A stretch of DNA of 64,000 nt from Psychrobacillus psychrodurans (lineage in GTDB: Bacteria > Bacillota > Bacilli > Bacillales_A > Planococcaceae), in contig FOUN01000002.1 in NCBI GenBank assembly GCA_900114885.1, forward strand, positions 186,001-250,000, read 5' to 3'. Numbering within the stretch: position 1 is the stretch's first letter; the number at the start of each line of letters is the position of its first letter. The position numbers and the translations under genes were made by a program. The notes beneath the pieces were generated by a model. The model was not told the DNA's origin. It saw nothing but the letters and a program-made list of their open reading frames with translations, and ran no database searches. Below are positions 8,522-17,390 of this stretch, piece after piece.

Positions 8522-8719
8522 ATGTCAGAGACAAGGTTAAAAAAAATAGAGGATACTAGAGAGAAAATGATTCGATCAGCCCTAGAAAAAGGTGTCTTAA
8601 ATCATAATACGATAAAGTTAAGTGAAGAATTAGATCAATTATTAAATGACTTTCAACATAAAGTTAGGGATGAGGATAAGACCAAAAAGAGCGATAACAA
8701 GGGGGAGAGAGTAAATTGA
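8522..8719 (+). CDS. Spo0E-like aspartyl-phosphate phosphatase
   Basis: 65 residues from the ATG at 8522, which has AAGGGGAG eight bases upstream. It shows the two-helix hairpin of the Spo0E family with signature LSEELDQLLNDF (family motif SxELD). Members dephosphorylate Spo0A-P and so restrain sporulation. The stop codon overlaps the TTG start of the MoxR gene (4-base overlap), which couples the two genes translationally. The basic C-terminal tail is poorly conserved in the family. Function is inferred from the motif. Confidence 0.8.
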   Translation: MSETRLKKIEDTREKMIRSALEKGVLNHNTIKLSEELDQLLNDFQHKVRDEDKTKKSDNKGERVN

Positions 8720-9654
8720 CAAGTATATCATTATTACAGCAAGAACTGAATAAGGCCATTATTGGGAGAAAAGAAGAAATTGACTTTATGCTTATGGGGT
8801 TATTAGTACAAGGTCATGTCCTATTGGAAAGTGTTCCTGGTTCCGGGAAAACAATGATGGCAAAGGCATTTGCAGAAGTAATTCATGGTGAATTTAAACG
8901 TTTACAATTTACACCGGATGTATTGCCTTCAGATGTTACAGGTATTAGTTATTTTCATCCACAAAAACAAGAGTTCGTTCTTCGAATGGGTCCAGTAATG
9001 AGTAATATATTACTTGCAGATGAGATCAATCGTGCAACTCCACGAACCCAGTCTAGTTTGTTGGAAGCAATGGAAGAAAAACAAGTTTCCATAGACGGGG
9101 AAACCATACCACTTTTAAAGCCGTTTATGGTTATTGCCACTCAAAACCCAGTAGAATCGCAACAAGGTACTTTTCCTTTGCCAGCAGCGCAATTAGACCG
9201 ATTTTTATTTAAATTAACGATTGATTACCCCTCTCAGGAAGAGGAAAAAAGTATACTGCAGCAATTTGGTCACTCTCCAGGAAAAGTTAATATTAATAAA
9301 ATCGTTACTTTGGATCAGATTGAAAAGTGGACAGAGCAAGTGAAAGAAGTAACTGTTCATGATGATATCATGACGTATATCATTCAAATTGTACATCATA
9401 CTAGAAACCACCCATACATAGAACTAGGGCTTAGTAGTCGTGCTTCTTTGGCGGTTCTACAAGCTGCGAAGGCATATGCTTTTGTTAACAATAGAACCTT
9501 CGTGACACCAGATGACGTGAAAAAGATTATTGAACCAGTATGTCTTCATCGGATGAAGTTATCTTCGCAAGGAATGCTTATTCACAATCTAGCAGAGATT
9601 TTGAAAACAATAGTTGAAGAGGTGGAAGTACCTGTTGAGGCTAATGTACGATGA
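8716..9654 (+). CDS. MoxR-family AAA+ ATPase (first module)
   Basis: 312 residues. Walker A SVPGSGKT, Walker B LLADEINR, sensor 1 ATQNP and the MoxR segment FPLPAAQLDRF are all present, followed by a C-terminal lid. Such ATPases act as chaperones that load metals or assemble partner complexes with VWA or DUF58 proteins. It starts at TTG overlapping the spo0E-like stop and its own stop overlaps the next start by 4 bases, so it is part of a translationally coupled operon with DUF58 and DUF4129 proteins. B. subtilis yeaC is the closest counterpart I know. Confidence 0.9.
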   Translation: MTSISLLQQELNKAIIGRKEEIDFMLMGLLVQGHVLLESVPGSGKTMMAKAFAEVIHGEFKRLQFTPDVLPSDVTGISYFHPQKQEFVLRMGPVMSNILLADEINRATPRTQSSLLEAMEEKQVSIDGETIPLLKPFMVIATQNPVESQQGTFPLPAAQLDRFLFKLTIDYPSQEEEKSILQQFGHSPGKVNINKIVTLDQIEKWTEQVKEVTVHDDIMTYIIQIVHHTRNHPYIELGLSSRASLAVLQAAKAYAFVNNRTFVTPDDVKKIIEPVCLHRMKLSSQGMLIHNLAEILKTIVEEVEVPVEANVR

Positions 9655-10811
9655 ATTGGAATCGTCATGGTTCCGGTATGAGAAATACTAAAATGTATTT
9701 AGATCTTCTCGTTTTTGCTTTAATACTCAGTTTTCTATTTAAACAATTCATTTTTGTTGCGGTTATTTCATTTTTATTGTTAATTGCTTTAATACAAATA
9801 ATATATTTTCATAGAGTAGGCCAAAAGTTTGACTTTGTGAATGATAAAAATAGAATACGTTTGATAAAAGATACTTCCTCACACTTCACATTAAATTTCA
9901 ATAATAAAGGGCTTCCAATCTGGAACGCTAATTTAATAATTTCTTTTCAGAAAAATATTGAGCCAGATAGAATATTTAATACAGCAGTGGGTGATTTTCA
10001 TGAAGTTAAAATTCCTTTTTCCATTGGTTATAATAAAAGTGTCTCATTAAAGGTTCCTATTAAAGGGGTGAGTAGAGGCCTTGCTCGTATTAAACATCTC
10101 CAAGTTGAAATTCCTCATCCATTAACAGAAGGATCTATATTATTGGAATTCAAACCTTATATACTTTTAGATGCCATTGTTTTTCCAACTATATACGATA
10201 TAAATGAGGACTTTGCGCCGTCAAAATTGAAACAAGGAGAATTAGCGTTAAATTCCTCTTTGTTCGATGATCCTTTCTTCCCTGTTGGGACAAGGGAATA
10301 TGAACCTGGTGACCAGTTCCATCATATACATTGGAAGGCTAGTGCGAAGACTCAGCAGTTACAGACAAAGATTTTTACACGTGTTGCAAATGTGTCGGTT
10401 TTGTTTGTTATCAATGTAGGAGAAAAATATAATGTTCTTTCTGATTTTGAAGACAAATTAGAGTGGCTTGCTTCCTACGCTGATGCTTGCTACAAGCAAG
10501 ATATTCCATTTTCATTTGCGTTAAATATTAGAGCATCAGGAAAAGTACCTTTTGTGTATCTCCCATTAGGTAGTGGAGATTCTCATCGTATACAAGCAAT
10601 GGAATTACTCTCCATCCTATCAATTGCTAATAGTCTTGTTCCTTTTGATAAACTACTAGCATACTTAGATATACATGAAGAGCTACCAGTTGCAACCTAT
10701 GTGATTACGAATAGAGAAGATACGTTTACACCGTTTTTACATCGGTGGGAGCAGAGAACGAATGTAATATATAAGTCTTCTGCAAAGGCAGGAGGCATCT
10801 CTCATGGATAA
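9651..10811 (+). CDS. DUF58 domain membrane protein (first module)
   Basis: 386 residues. Two close hydrophobic helices at residues 16-60 are followed by a beta-rich region and the DUF58 signature GTREYEPGDQFHHIHWKASAKT (residues about 218-239), then a VWA-like Rossmann region (VSVLFVINVG). It overlaps moxR by 4 and the next gene by 8 bases. DUF58 proteins pair with MoxR ATPases; compare B. subtilis yeaD. Precise role unknown. Confidence 0.85.
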   Translation: MNWNRHGSGMRNTKMYLDLLVFALILSFLFKQFIFVAVISFLLLIALIQIIYFHRVGQKFDFVNDKNRIRLIKDTSSHFTLNFNNKGLPIWNANLIISFQKNIEPDRIFNTAVGDFHEVKIPFSIGYNKSVSLKVPIKGVSRGLARIKHLQVEIPHPLTEGSILLEFKPYILLDAIVFPTIYDINEDFAPSKLKQGELALNSSLFDDPFFPVGTREYEPGDQFHHIHWKASAKTQQLQTKIFTRVANVSVLFVINVGEKYNVLSDFEDKLEWLASYADACYKQDIPFSFALNIRASGKVPFVYLPLGSGDSHRIQAMELLSILSIANSLVPFDKLLAYLDIHEELPVATYVITNREDTFTPFLHRWEQRTNVIYKSSAKAGGISHG

Positions 10812-12042
10812 AAACAAGCTAAATGTTCAAGCACAATCAATAGGAAAATACATTCAAGATGTATGGATCATTGCGTTACTTTTGGTTATTTTTCATCATG
10901 AGACAACCTTCGAATTACCTTTTTTATGGATTATACTTCAAATTATCATAGCTATTTGCACGCAAATATTAATGAGTAGAATTGGACCAAATCCAATTAT
11001 TCCATTTATACTTCCTACTGTTATTCTACTATTATTATTTTTGTTTAATTGTCCCCTTTGGTTATTTATTATAGGTGTTGGGTATTCAATTTGGCGTATA
11101 CAAGTACGATTTAACAAAATACAGGATGAACAAACAGTTGAAAGTAACTATAATTTGAATTTCTTTTTAATATTTTTAGCTATCCATTTTGTCTGTTTTA
11201 TCATTGGTGTGGAGAACTATATTTTTCCATTATATAGCGTAGTCATTTCAGGAATAATATTTCCTATCGCTATGAGATTGTATGCCGTTTGGGTGAGTAC
11301 TAATAAACAAAATTCAGCTTCAATGTCTCAGGTAATAGGTGGATTTCTCCTAGGATTGTTTTCTATAGTGAGCTTATCCACTGTGCTTTATTTTATTTTT
11401 CCTTTTATAAGAAAAGGACTTGATGTTCTGTTCGGGAAGGTTATGAGTATCGCCATCATTCCATTTATGCCTTTGTTAGAATATCTAGACAAGTTGTTAA
11501 GTCGTTTAGAAATTAAAGTACCGAAAGAAAGTGAACGGATCCAGTCAGAAGAGCAAACGGAAATGGAGCCAAACGAAATAGTTTCGGAAAGTATAGGTAA
11601 TGGCTTTCCATTTGAACTAATCTTCATTGCGATAGTAGTTATTATAATTATATTTTTCATCCGATTTTTATTGAAAAATAAACCAGATACTTTATCGGCA
11701 GATTCTAGTGTTATTCATTATATAAATAAAGAGTTAGAGGAGGATAAGGAAAGGAAACGGTTGAATGGTCAGCTATCCCTGTATCAAGTGGATACGTCAC
11801 TATTAAGAGAGAAGTATAAAGAATTTGAAATAGAGGCTTCCATGTATGAATATGATCGAACTAAAAGTGAAACTGTACGTGAATGGTTCGGACGGATGGA
11901 ATGGGCAGTGATAGATGAGTTCTTCCAAGTTTATGAGGAAGTGAGATATGGCGGTCGAGCAATTCAATCTGAGAAGGCTGAATTTTTCCTATCTAACTTG
12001 GAAAAAATAAAAACGAAATATTTTTTTAAAAAAGATGTTTAA
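10804..12042 (+). CDS. Polytopic membrane protein with DUF4129-like C-terminus
   Basis: 412 residues: about six membrane helices in the first 205 residues, an acidic extracytoplasmic loop (240-265), one more helix (270-292), and a cytoplasmic tail with a DUF4129-like helical domain (SETVREWFGRMEW). In many bacteria the third gene of a moxR-DUF58 cluster encodes a transglutaminase-like protein (YebA) with this same C-terminal domain; here the transglutaminase domain is absent, so only the membrane scaffold and the DUF4129 part remain. The gene is last in the operon; a terminator follows. Confidence 0.75.
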   Translation: MDKNKLNVQAQSIGKYIQDVWIIALLLVIFHHETTFELPFLWIILQIIIAICTQILMSRIGPNPIIPFILPTVILLLLFLFNCPLWLFIIGVGYSIWRIQVRFNKIQDEQTVESNYNLNFFLIFLAIHFVCFIIGVENYIFPLYSVVISGIIFPIAMRLYAVWVSTNKQNSASMSQVIGGFLLGLFSIVSLSTVLYFIFPFIRKGLDVLFGKVMSIAIIPFMPLLEYLDKLLSRLEIKVPKESERIQSEEQTEMEPNEIVSESIGNGFPFELIFIAIVVIIIIFFIRFLLKNKPDTLSADSSVIHYINKELEEDKERKRLNGQLSLYQVDTSLLREKYKEFEIEASMYEYDRTKSETVREWFGRMEWAVIDEFFQVYEEVRYGGRAIQSEKAEFFLSNLEKIKTKYFFKKDV

Positions 12043-12103
12043 AAATGTCTGAGCGGGGCATAATAATAAAGAACACAGCAACATTCTCATTTCCCCCTTT
12101 TTA

Positions 12104-12143
12104 AGGATCACCCAAAAGTTATATGGGTGGTCCTCTTTTTTTG
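12104..12143 (+). terminator. Terminator of the first MoxR operon
   Basis: Perfect 11-pair stem AGGATCACCCA / TGGGTGGTCCT, then seven T. Confidence 0.9.
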
Positions 12144-12184
12144 GTACACTAAATGTATTAGAAAATATAAACGGAGGTCTAACT

Positions 12185-13054
12185 ATGTCAAAACAATTTA
12201 AGATTGGATTTATCGGTACTGGCGTGATGGGGAAAAGCTTGGTGAAGCATTTATTAAACGCTAAACATGAAGTAACAATTTATACTAGAACGAAAGATAA
12301 GGCAGCTGATCTTGTAAAAGAAGGAGCAAAAATGGCCTTATCTCCAAGCGAAGTTGCACAAACGGTTGAAATCTTGTTTACAATGGTAGGTTATCCTCAT
12401 GATGTGGAAGAAGTGTATTTTGGTGACAATGGTATTTTTCAAATAGAAAATGCTAATTTGGTGGTTATAGATATGACAACTTCTACACCAACTTTAGCAA
12501 AGAAAATTGATGAAAAAGCAAAAGAAAAGGGGATGCTGTCGCTAGATGCCCCTGTATCTGGCGGAGATGTTGGTGCACAGTTAGGGAAGCTTTCTATTAT
12601 GTGTGGTGGAGACAAGTCGACATTTGACCAAGCACTTCCAATATTAAATCTCTTTGGGGAAACTATTTTATACCAAGGGACTGCTGGTGCGGGGCAGCAT
12701 ACTAAAATGTGTAACCAAATAACTATAGCTACTGGCATGATAGGTGTTTGTGAGGCATTAGCTTATGGAAGGAAAGCTGGCTTGGATTTAGATCAAGTTT
12801 TATGTTCCATTTCAACAGGAGCAGCAGGTTCATGGTCACTTAGTAATTTAGCACCGAGAATGATAGCAGGAAACAATGAGCCAGGCTTTTATATAAAGCA
12901 TTTTGTGAAAGACATGAAGATTGCTTTGGAAGAGGCAGCTAAGATGGATTTACAATTACCTGGTTTAACACTAGCAAAATCATTGTATGAGGACTTAATA
13001 AATGAAGGTTACGCAGAAAATGGTACACAAGCCTTAATCAATATCTATTTATAA
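12185..13054 (+). CDS. ykwC: Beta-hydroxyacid dehydrogenase family NAD(P) oxidoreductase, YkwC-like
   Basis: 289 residues. The Rossmann motif GFIGTGVMGKSL is at the N-terminus, the substrate signature LDAPVSGGDVGAQLG at about 117-131, and the catalytic Lys lies in GQHTKMCNQ. This is the 3-hydroxyisobutyrate / tartronate-semialdehyde reductase family, close to B. subtilis YkwC, whose substrate is not firmly known. It starts behind CGGAGGT and lies just upstream of cheV, as expected from the B. subtilis ykwC-cheV region. Confidence 0.85.
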   Translation: MSKQFKIGFIGTGVMGKSLVKHLLNAKHEVTIYTRTKDKAADLVKEGAKMALSPSEVAQTVEILFTMVGYPHDVEEVYFGDNGIFQIENANLVVIDMTTSTPTLAKKIDEKAKEKGMLSLDAPVSGGDVGAQLGKLSIMCGGDKSTFDQALPILNLFGETILYQGTAGAGQHTKMCNQITIATGMIGVCEALAYGRKAGLDLDQVLCSISTGAAGSWSLSNLAPRMIAGNNEPGFYIKHFVKDMKIALEEAAKMDLQLPGLTLAKSLYEDLINEGYAENGTQALINIYL

Positions 13055-13122
13055 TATAGTAATTATTTACTAGCGCATGTTATAATAGCTGTAATACATA
13101 TTATGAAGGTAGGCGATTCATC

Positions 13123-14028
13123 ATGAACGACCATAAAGGAATATTACTTGAAAGTGGCACGAACGAATTAGAAATTGTAGAATTTCAAGTTGGACAAAAT
13201 AAATTTGGTATAAATGTAATCAAAGTAAAGGAAATAATTCAACCTATTGAAATAACGTTTATCCCACATGCACATCCACACGTTGAGGGTATTGTGCAAC
13301 TTCGTGGTGAGGTATTGCCTGTAGTAAGCATGAATAGAGTTTTAGGAATTCCTGTCCAAAACAAAAGTGACCAAGAAAAGTTTATCGTAGCAGAGTTCAA
13401 CAAACAACGTGTCGTGTTCCATGTGGATAATGTTACTCAAATTCATCGTATCTCATGGGATCAAATTGAAAAACCATCCGATATTTATCAAGGTGGTTCT
13501 TCGCATGTTATTGGGGTTATTAAAAGACTAGAAGAAATGATTCTATTAATAGATTTTGAAAAAATTATTGTCGATATTAATCCAGAATCAGGTATCAGTG
13601 TGGAGTCTGTGAAAAAGCTAGGAAAACGTGAGCGTTCAGACAAAAAAATTGTCATAGCAGAGGATTCGCCATTACTTCGTAAACTGTTACATGACACTCT
13701 GATGGAAGCTGGATACGCAAACTTGGAGTTTTTTGAGAATGGGTTAGATGCTATAAATTATTTAGAACAACTAACATCAGTAACAAGTGACATTTCAGAG
13801 CATGTACAAATTGTTGTAACAGATATAGAAATGCCTCAAATGGATGGTCATGCACTAACTAAAAAGATAAAAGAGCATAAAAACTTATCGAAGTTACCTG
13901 TGCTAATATTCTCTAGTTTAATTACCGATGATCTTCGACATAAAGGAGATCAAGTCGGAGCAGAGGACCAAATAAGTAAACCAGAAATAGCAGAACTAGT
14001 TCTTAAAATCGATAAATTTATATTATAA
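13123..14028 (+). CDS. cheV: Chemotaxis coupling protein CheV
   Basis: 301 residues: a CheW domain (about 15-155) followed by a response-regulator receiver domain (174-301) with acidic pair Glu180-Asp181, phospho-acceptor Asp234 in VVTDIEMPQMDG and Lys in SKPE. CheV couples chemoreceptors to CheA and its phosphorylation drives adaptation. Start ATG has GAAGGTAGG upstream. The neighbouring ykwC and ykyB agree with B. subtilis order. Confidence 0.95.
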   Translation: MNDHKGILLESGTNELEIVEFQVGQNKFGINVIKVKEIIQPIEITFIPHAHPHVEGIVQLRGEVLPVVSMNRVLGIPVQNKSDQEKFIVAEFNKQRVVFHVDNVTQIHRISWDQIEKPSDIYQGGSSHVIGVIKRLEEMILLIDFEKIIVDINPESGISVESVKKLGKRERSDKKIVIAEDSPLLRKLLHDTLMEAGYANLEFFENGLDAINYLEQLTSVTSDISEHVQIVVTDIEMPQMDGHALTKKIKEHKNLSKLPVLIFSSLITDDLRHKGDQVGAEDQISKPEIAELVLKIDKFIL

Positions 14029-14047
14029 GTGTGTCTAGTTTGAAATG

Positions 14048-14245
14048 GAGAGCGGGATAAGAGAAACCAGGTAAAAAGACGTCGGGTCCTTTAAAAACAG
14101 AAACGTAGAAATGCCGTTGATTTCCGCTACGTGCGGACACTTTCCATGGGTACGGCTTCAGTCGCTTCCTTCGCTCACGCTCAGTCCAGGTCCTTCAGCT
14201 CGCGCCGCATAAAGCGTCCATCTGAAACGGAAATCCGTAGTATTA
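14048..14245 (-). repeat. GC-rich repeat, copy 3, with head module
   Basis: The plus strand begins ATAAGAGAAACCAGGTAAAA, then GACGTCGGGTCCT (the head module, 14055-14092), followed by a GC-rich repeat in reverse orientation: GTGCGGACACTTTCCATGGG near 14133-14152, TACGGCTTCAGTCGCTTC, and CATAAAGCGTCCATCTGAAA near 14209. Two further copies with the same head-plus-reverse arrangement lie at 33.6 and 42.3 kb. Confidence 0.65.
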
Positions 14246-14309
14246 TTCATTCTTTAAAGTACTACGGATACTTCGTTCTTAGCATAATTAACCATATACT
14301 TTATATAAA

Positions 14310-14347
14310 AAAACTAGCAGAAAGAGTGGTTTCTTCCTGCTAGTTTT
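14310..14347. terminator. Bidirectional terminator beside ykyB
   Basis: AAAACTAGCAG / CTGCTAGTTTT arms around a loop with a smaller pairing; T runs on both strands. It ends the minus-strand ykyB. Confidence 0.85.
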
Positions 14348-14367
14348 CTATTCGTTTATAAAATTTC

Positions 14368-14832
14368 TTACCTATCTAAATAGGATTTCATCTTACGATT
14401 ATTTCGGTTCTCTTTCATGTATGATTTAGTACAAACAACAGGTTGTTTTGAGGACTTTTTCATAATAAGTTGAGGACCAATATAATCGGTAAGTAACTGC
14501 TTAGCCATCTTTAAATTCATCTTTCGGATTGGGTTTCGATAGGAATCGTCTAATTGTCCAAGATGTGGGAGGTTCTTAAAATCTTCTTTTACCGGAATCA
14601 TATGAAAGTAATAGTCGGCATACTGGATCAAGACTGAGGATTGTTGTTGACTATGTTTAGGGTTTCGGACGAAATGAAGACCAACTTTTTTTGCTTTGTT
14701 TTCAGCTAATAGTTTATCAATTGTTAACTTTTTTAATTCATAAAGAGGCTTGTTATCTATTGCTGTTTTCGCATGACGGTTTACTGTATAGATTGCTGTT
14801 GCTATGTTTTTTTCATCTAATAAAACTGACAT
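14368..14832 (-). CDS. ykyB: YkyB-family protein
   Basis: 154 residues from the ATG at 14832 (GAAGGGGG upstream). The stretches AIYTVNRHAKTA, KVGLHFVRNPKHSQQQSSVL, ADYYFHMIP and LPHLGQLDDSYRNP match the B. subtilis YkyB family. It is a soluble, basic protein of unknown function. It sits next to cheV as in B. subtilis, on the opposite strand. Confidence 0.85.
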   Translation of the reverse strand: MSVLLDEKNIATAIYTVNRHAKTAIDNKPLYELKKLTIDKLLAENKAKKVGLHFVRNPKHSQQQSSVLIQYADYYFHMIPVKEDFKNLPHLGQLDDSYRNPIRKMNLKMAKQLLTDYIGPQLIMKKSSKQPVVCTKSYMKENRNNRKMKSYLDR

Positions 14833-15025
14833 ATAATCCCCCTTCGAAAGCTGCTCCATAATTATATCATACCAATTCCATTAAAAATTGTGTACACAAA
14901 TCAAATAAATAAAGAAAATAAATATATTTGGATAATATTTCTAAAGAAAGTAGTGTATAAACTGATAAAATGAAGTAGAATTATATATATATTAAGTTCT
15001 TTTATCGTAATCATTGGAGGCCTAT

Positions 15026-17065
15026 ATGCATAATTCAACAAATAAAAACATAGCAATCAGTGATTATTTAATCAAAGTCATTAAGGAAGATCCCAATATC
15101 CCAACATTTTTACTTAAAAAAGATGGACAAAATGGATTTGCTGTTATTTATGTAAATGATGGTGCTACATCTATTTTACGACCATTTGAACAAAGCTCAT
15201 TAGAAGAATTGTCAAATCAACTACAATCACTACTTGTTAGCAATGAAAAATATAAGTTCCATCAAAATATTCCTTTTAACATACAAAAACTACAGTATAA
15301 GTATGATGTCGCTATTATGTTGTTAGAAAATGGAATAGAGATGGTTTATGGTGTAACAATGTATGATAGGACGAAGGATGAGCTAGAAAAAAGTATATTA
15401 AAAAGATATAAAGACAAATATCTGTCCCTATTTAACAATAATTTAGATCCCATTATTTCAATTTGTGAGAATGGAAACGTTCTCGACTTAAACGTTATAA
15501 CTTCAAAGATTTTAGGGTATGATCCTAAAATCTTAGTAGGACAGCCAATTGAACAGCTTATTGAGGAAAACTCAATGAGAAATTTTCAATTGATGGTGAA
15601 GCAAACACTCACTGGCTATGCTACTGAAATGCAAAATTGCTTAATACGTCATGATAATGGGCATTATTTACCTATGTATATAAAAGCCTTACCGATAGAA
15701 ATAAATAATAATGTAAGTGGATTGCATTTGGTTCTTCGAGATACAGCAACAGAATCGGATGAACAAGAACAATTATATTATCTTGCTTACCATGATCATC
15801 TTACTGGTCTTTGGAACAGGCGTGCTTTAAAAGAACATTTGCGGGATACTTTAGTGAATGCAGAACCGGGTACTGAAATATCAGTAGTACGGATTGATTT
15901 AGATCGATTCAAAATGATAAATGAATCACTTGGCTATAATTATGGAGACGAGTTACTGAAAAAAATTGCAGATCGACTTGGGTTGTACATAGATAAATCG
16001 AATAATTTATATCGTCAAAGTGGGGACGAATTTGTTTTTATAGTGATAGGGAAAACAAGAGATGAGACTAGTGAGTTTGCAGAAAATATTTTAATAGAAC
16101 TATCTAAGCCACTATACTTAGATCATCAAGAATATTTCGTTACAGCATCGATAGGTATTTCTATGTTTCCATACGATGGAAAAAAGATGGATGAATTACT
16201 TATAAAAGCGGACCAGGCATTATATATAGCTAAAGATAGAGGGAGAGCACATTATCGTTATTACCAAGAACAAATGAATTTAGCCTTTCCAAATGATGCC
16301 TTAATGGAGTCACATTTACGAAGAGCAATTGAGAAAGAAGAGTTTTCTATACATTATCAGCCACAAGTTAATCTAGTAACAGGTGAAATAAATTCATTTG
16401 AAGCATTACTTCGATGGAACAATAGAAAGTTTGGATATGTTTCACCACTGAATTTTATACCTCTTGCCGAAGAATCGGGAATGATCATGCAAATAGGAGA
16501 TTGGGTGTTAGAAGAGGTTTGTAAACAGTTAAAATATTGGCAAGAAAAAGGGTACCGCCCAGTTAGAATCGCAGTAAATATATCACCAAAACAATTTGTA
16601 CAAGACAATTTTGCTGTGAAGATACACGAGAAAATCCAGAAGTATGATATCAAACCTAGTTCATTAGAAGTGGAAATCACGGAGAGTGCTATGACCGATA
16701 TGCAGGATACTTTTACTACTTTAAAAGAACTGAAGGATATAGGCGTTGTAATCTCGATTGATGATTTCGGAACTGGGTATTCTTCTTTAAGCTATTTAAA
16801 GAAATATCCTATAGATATTATTAAAATAGATCAATCATTTATAAAAGATATGGAATTAGATGATAAAAATGCAGCTATTGCTACAACAATTATCCAACTT
16901 GCTCATAGCTTAGGCATGGAAGTTATTGCAGAAGGCGTGGAAAAGGATCGACAAGTAGAAATACTTAAATCAGCTAATTGCCAAAAAGCTCAGGGTTATT
17001 TGTTCAGTAAACCTGTTCCTATTGAAAATATCAATGAATCATATATGCAACCTAAAAAGCCGTAA
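15026..17065 (+). CDS. PAS-GGDEF-EAL cyclic-di-GMP signalling protein
   Basis: 679 residues. A N-terminal unassigned region (1-125) is followed by PAS (126-245), a diguanylate cyclase domain (250-415) with SGDEF in place of GGDEF at 332-336, and a phosphodiesterase EAL domain (430-675) with EALLR, DDFGTGYSSL and KAQGYLFSKP intact. No membrane segment, so cytoplasmic. The EAL half should hydrolyse c-di-GMP; the SGDEF half may be weak, inactive or a GTP sensor. The ATG at 15026 is preferred over upstream TTG because GGAGG lies 5 bases upstream. Monocistronic, with its own terminator. Confidence 0.9.
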   Translation: MHNSTNKNIAISDYLIKVIKEDPNIPTFLLKKDGQNGFAVIYVNDGATSILRPFEQSSLEELSNQLQSLLVSNEKYKFHQNIPFNIQKLQYKYDVAIMLLENGIEMVYGVTMYDRTKDELEKSILKRYKDKYLSLFNNNLDPIISICENGNVLDLNVITSKILGYDPKILVGQPIEQLIEENSMRNFQLMVKQTLTGYATEMQNCLIRHDNGHYLPMYIKALPIEINNNVSGLHLVLRDTATESDEQEQLYYLAYHDHLTGLWNRRALKEHLRDTLVNAEPGTEISVVRIDLDRFKMINESLGYNYGDELLKKIADRLGLYIDKSNNLYRQSGDEFVFIVIGKTRDETSEFAENILIELSKPLYLDHQEYFVTASIGISMFPYDGKKMDELLIKADQALYIAKDRGRAHYRYYQEQMNLAFPNDALMESHLRRAIEKEEFSIHYQPQVNLVTGEINSFEALLRWNNRKFGYVSPLNFIPLAEESGMIMQIGDWVLEEVCKQLKYWQEKGYRPVRIAVNISPKQFVQDNFAVKIHEKIQKYDIKPSSLEVEITESAMTDMQDTFTTLKELKDIGVVISIDDFGTGYSSLSYLKKYPIDIIKIDQSFIKDMELDDKNAAIATTIIQLAHSLGMEVIAEGVEKDRQVEILKSANCQKAQGYLFSKPVPIENINESYMQPKKP

Positions 17066-17091
17066 ATTCTTTAAGAATTTACGGCTTTTTT
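17054..17091 (+). terminator. Terminator of the EAL-domain gene
   Basis: AAAAAGCCGTAAATTCTT pairs perfectly with its complement, followed by TTTTT. It overlaps the last codons of the gene. The 250 bases after it show no credible gene. Confidence 0.9.
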
Positions 17092-17350
17092 AATGAATGA
17101 AAGTATAAAACTTTATGTCTTCAAGAGCGAGATAGGTGTTTTGAAGAGTATGATTTATTTATTGACAATGCTGATTATTGTTTCAGATGGAGGTTTTTTG
17201 TGTTATTGGTATTCCTTTCTAGTAATGGGAAATAGCATAGGGAGAAGTACGCAAGAAAACCTTGGACAAAATAATAACAGCTTTTAACTTTAAGTGATCT
17301 TTCACTGGACAAAGAATTTACGGTTTTATTTGTTTATATATGATAAAATA

Positions 17351-17370
17351 TTGAGTGAATGTTCATTCAA
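17351..17370. promoter_or_regulatory. Probable FadR-type operator upstream of fadH
   Basis: Near-perfect palindrome with arms TTGAGTGAA and TTCATTCAA around TG. Bacillus FadR, a TetR-family repressor of fatty-acid degradation, recognises sites built on TGAATG and CATTCA, which fits. It lies 21 bases before the start codon of fadH. Confidence 0.65.
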
Positions 17371-17390
17371 TTTAAAAGGGGTGTTTGATT

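Noticed and set aside
17093-17287. 64-codon ORF after the EAL gene terminator
   Set aside because: The ATG sits right on the terminator T run with no ribosome site, composition is noncoding-like and it runs into the FadR-site promoter region.
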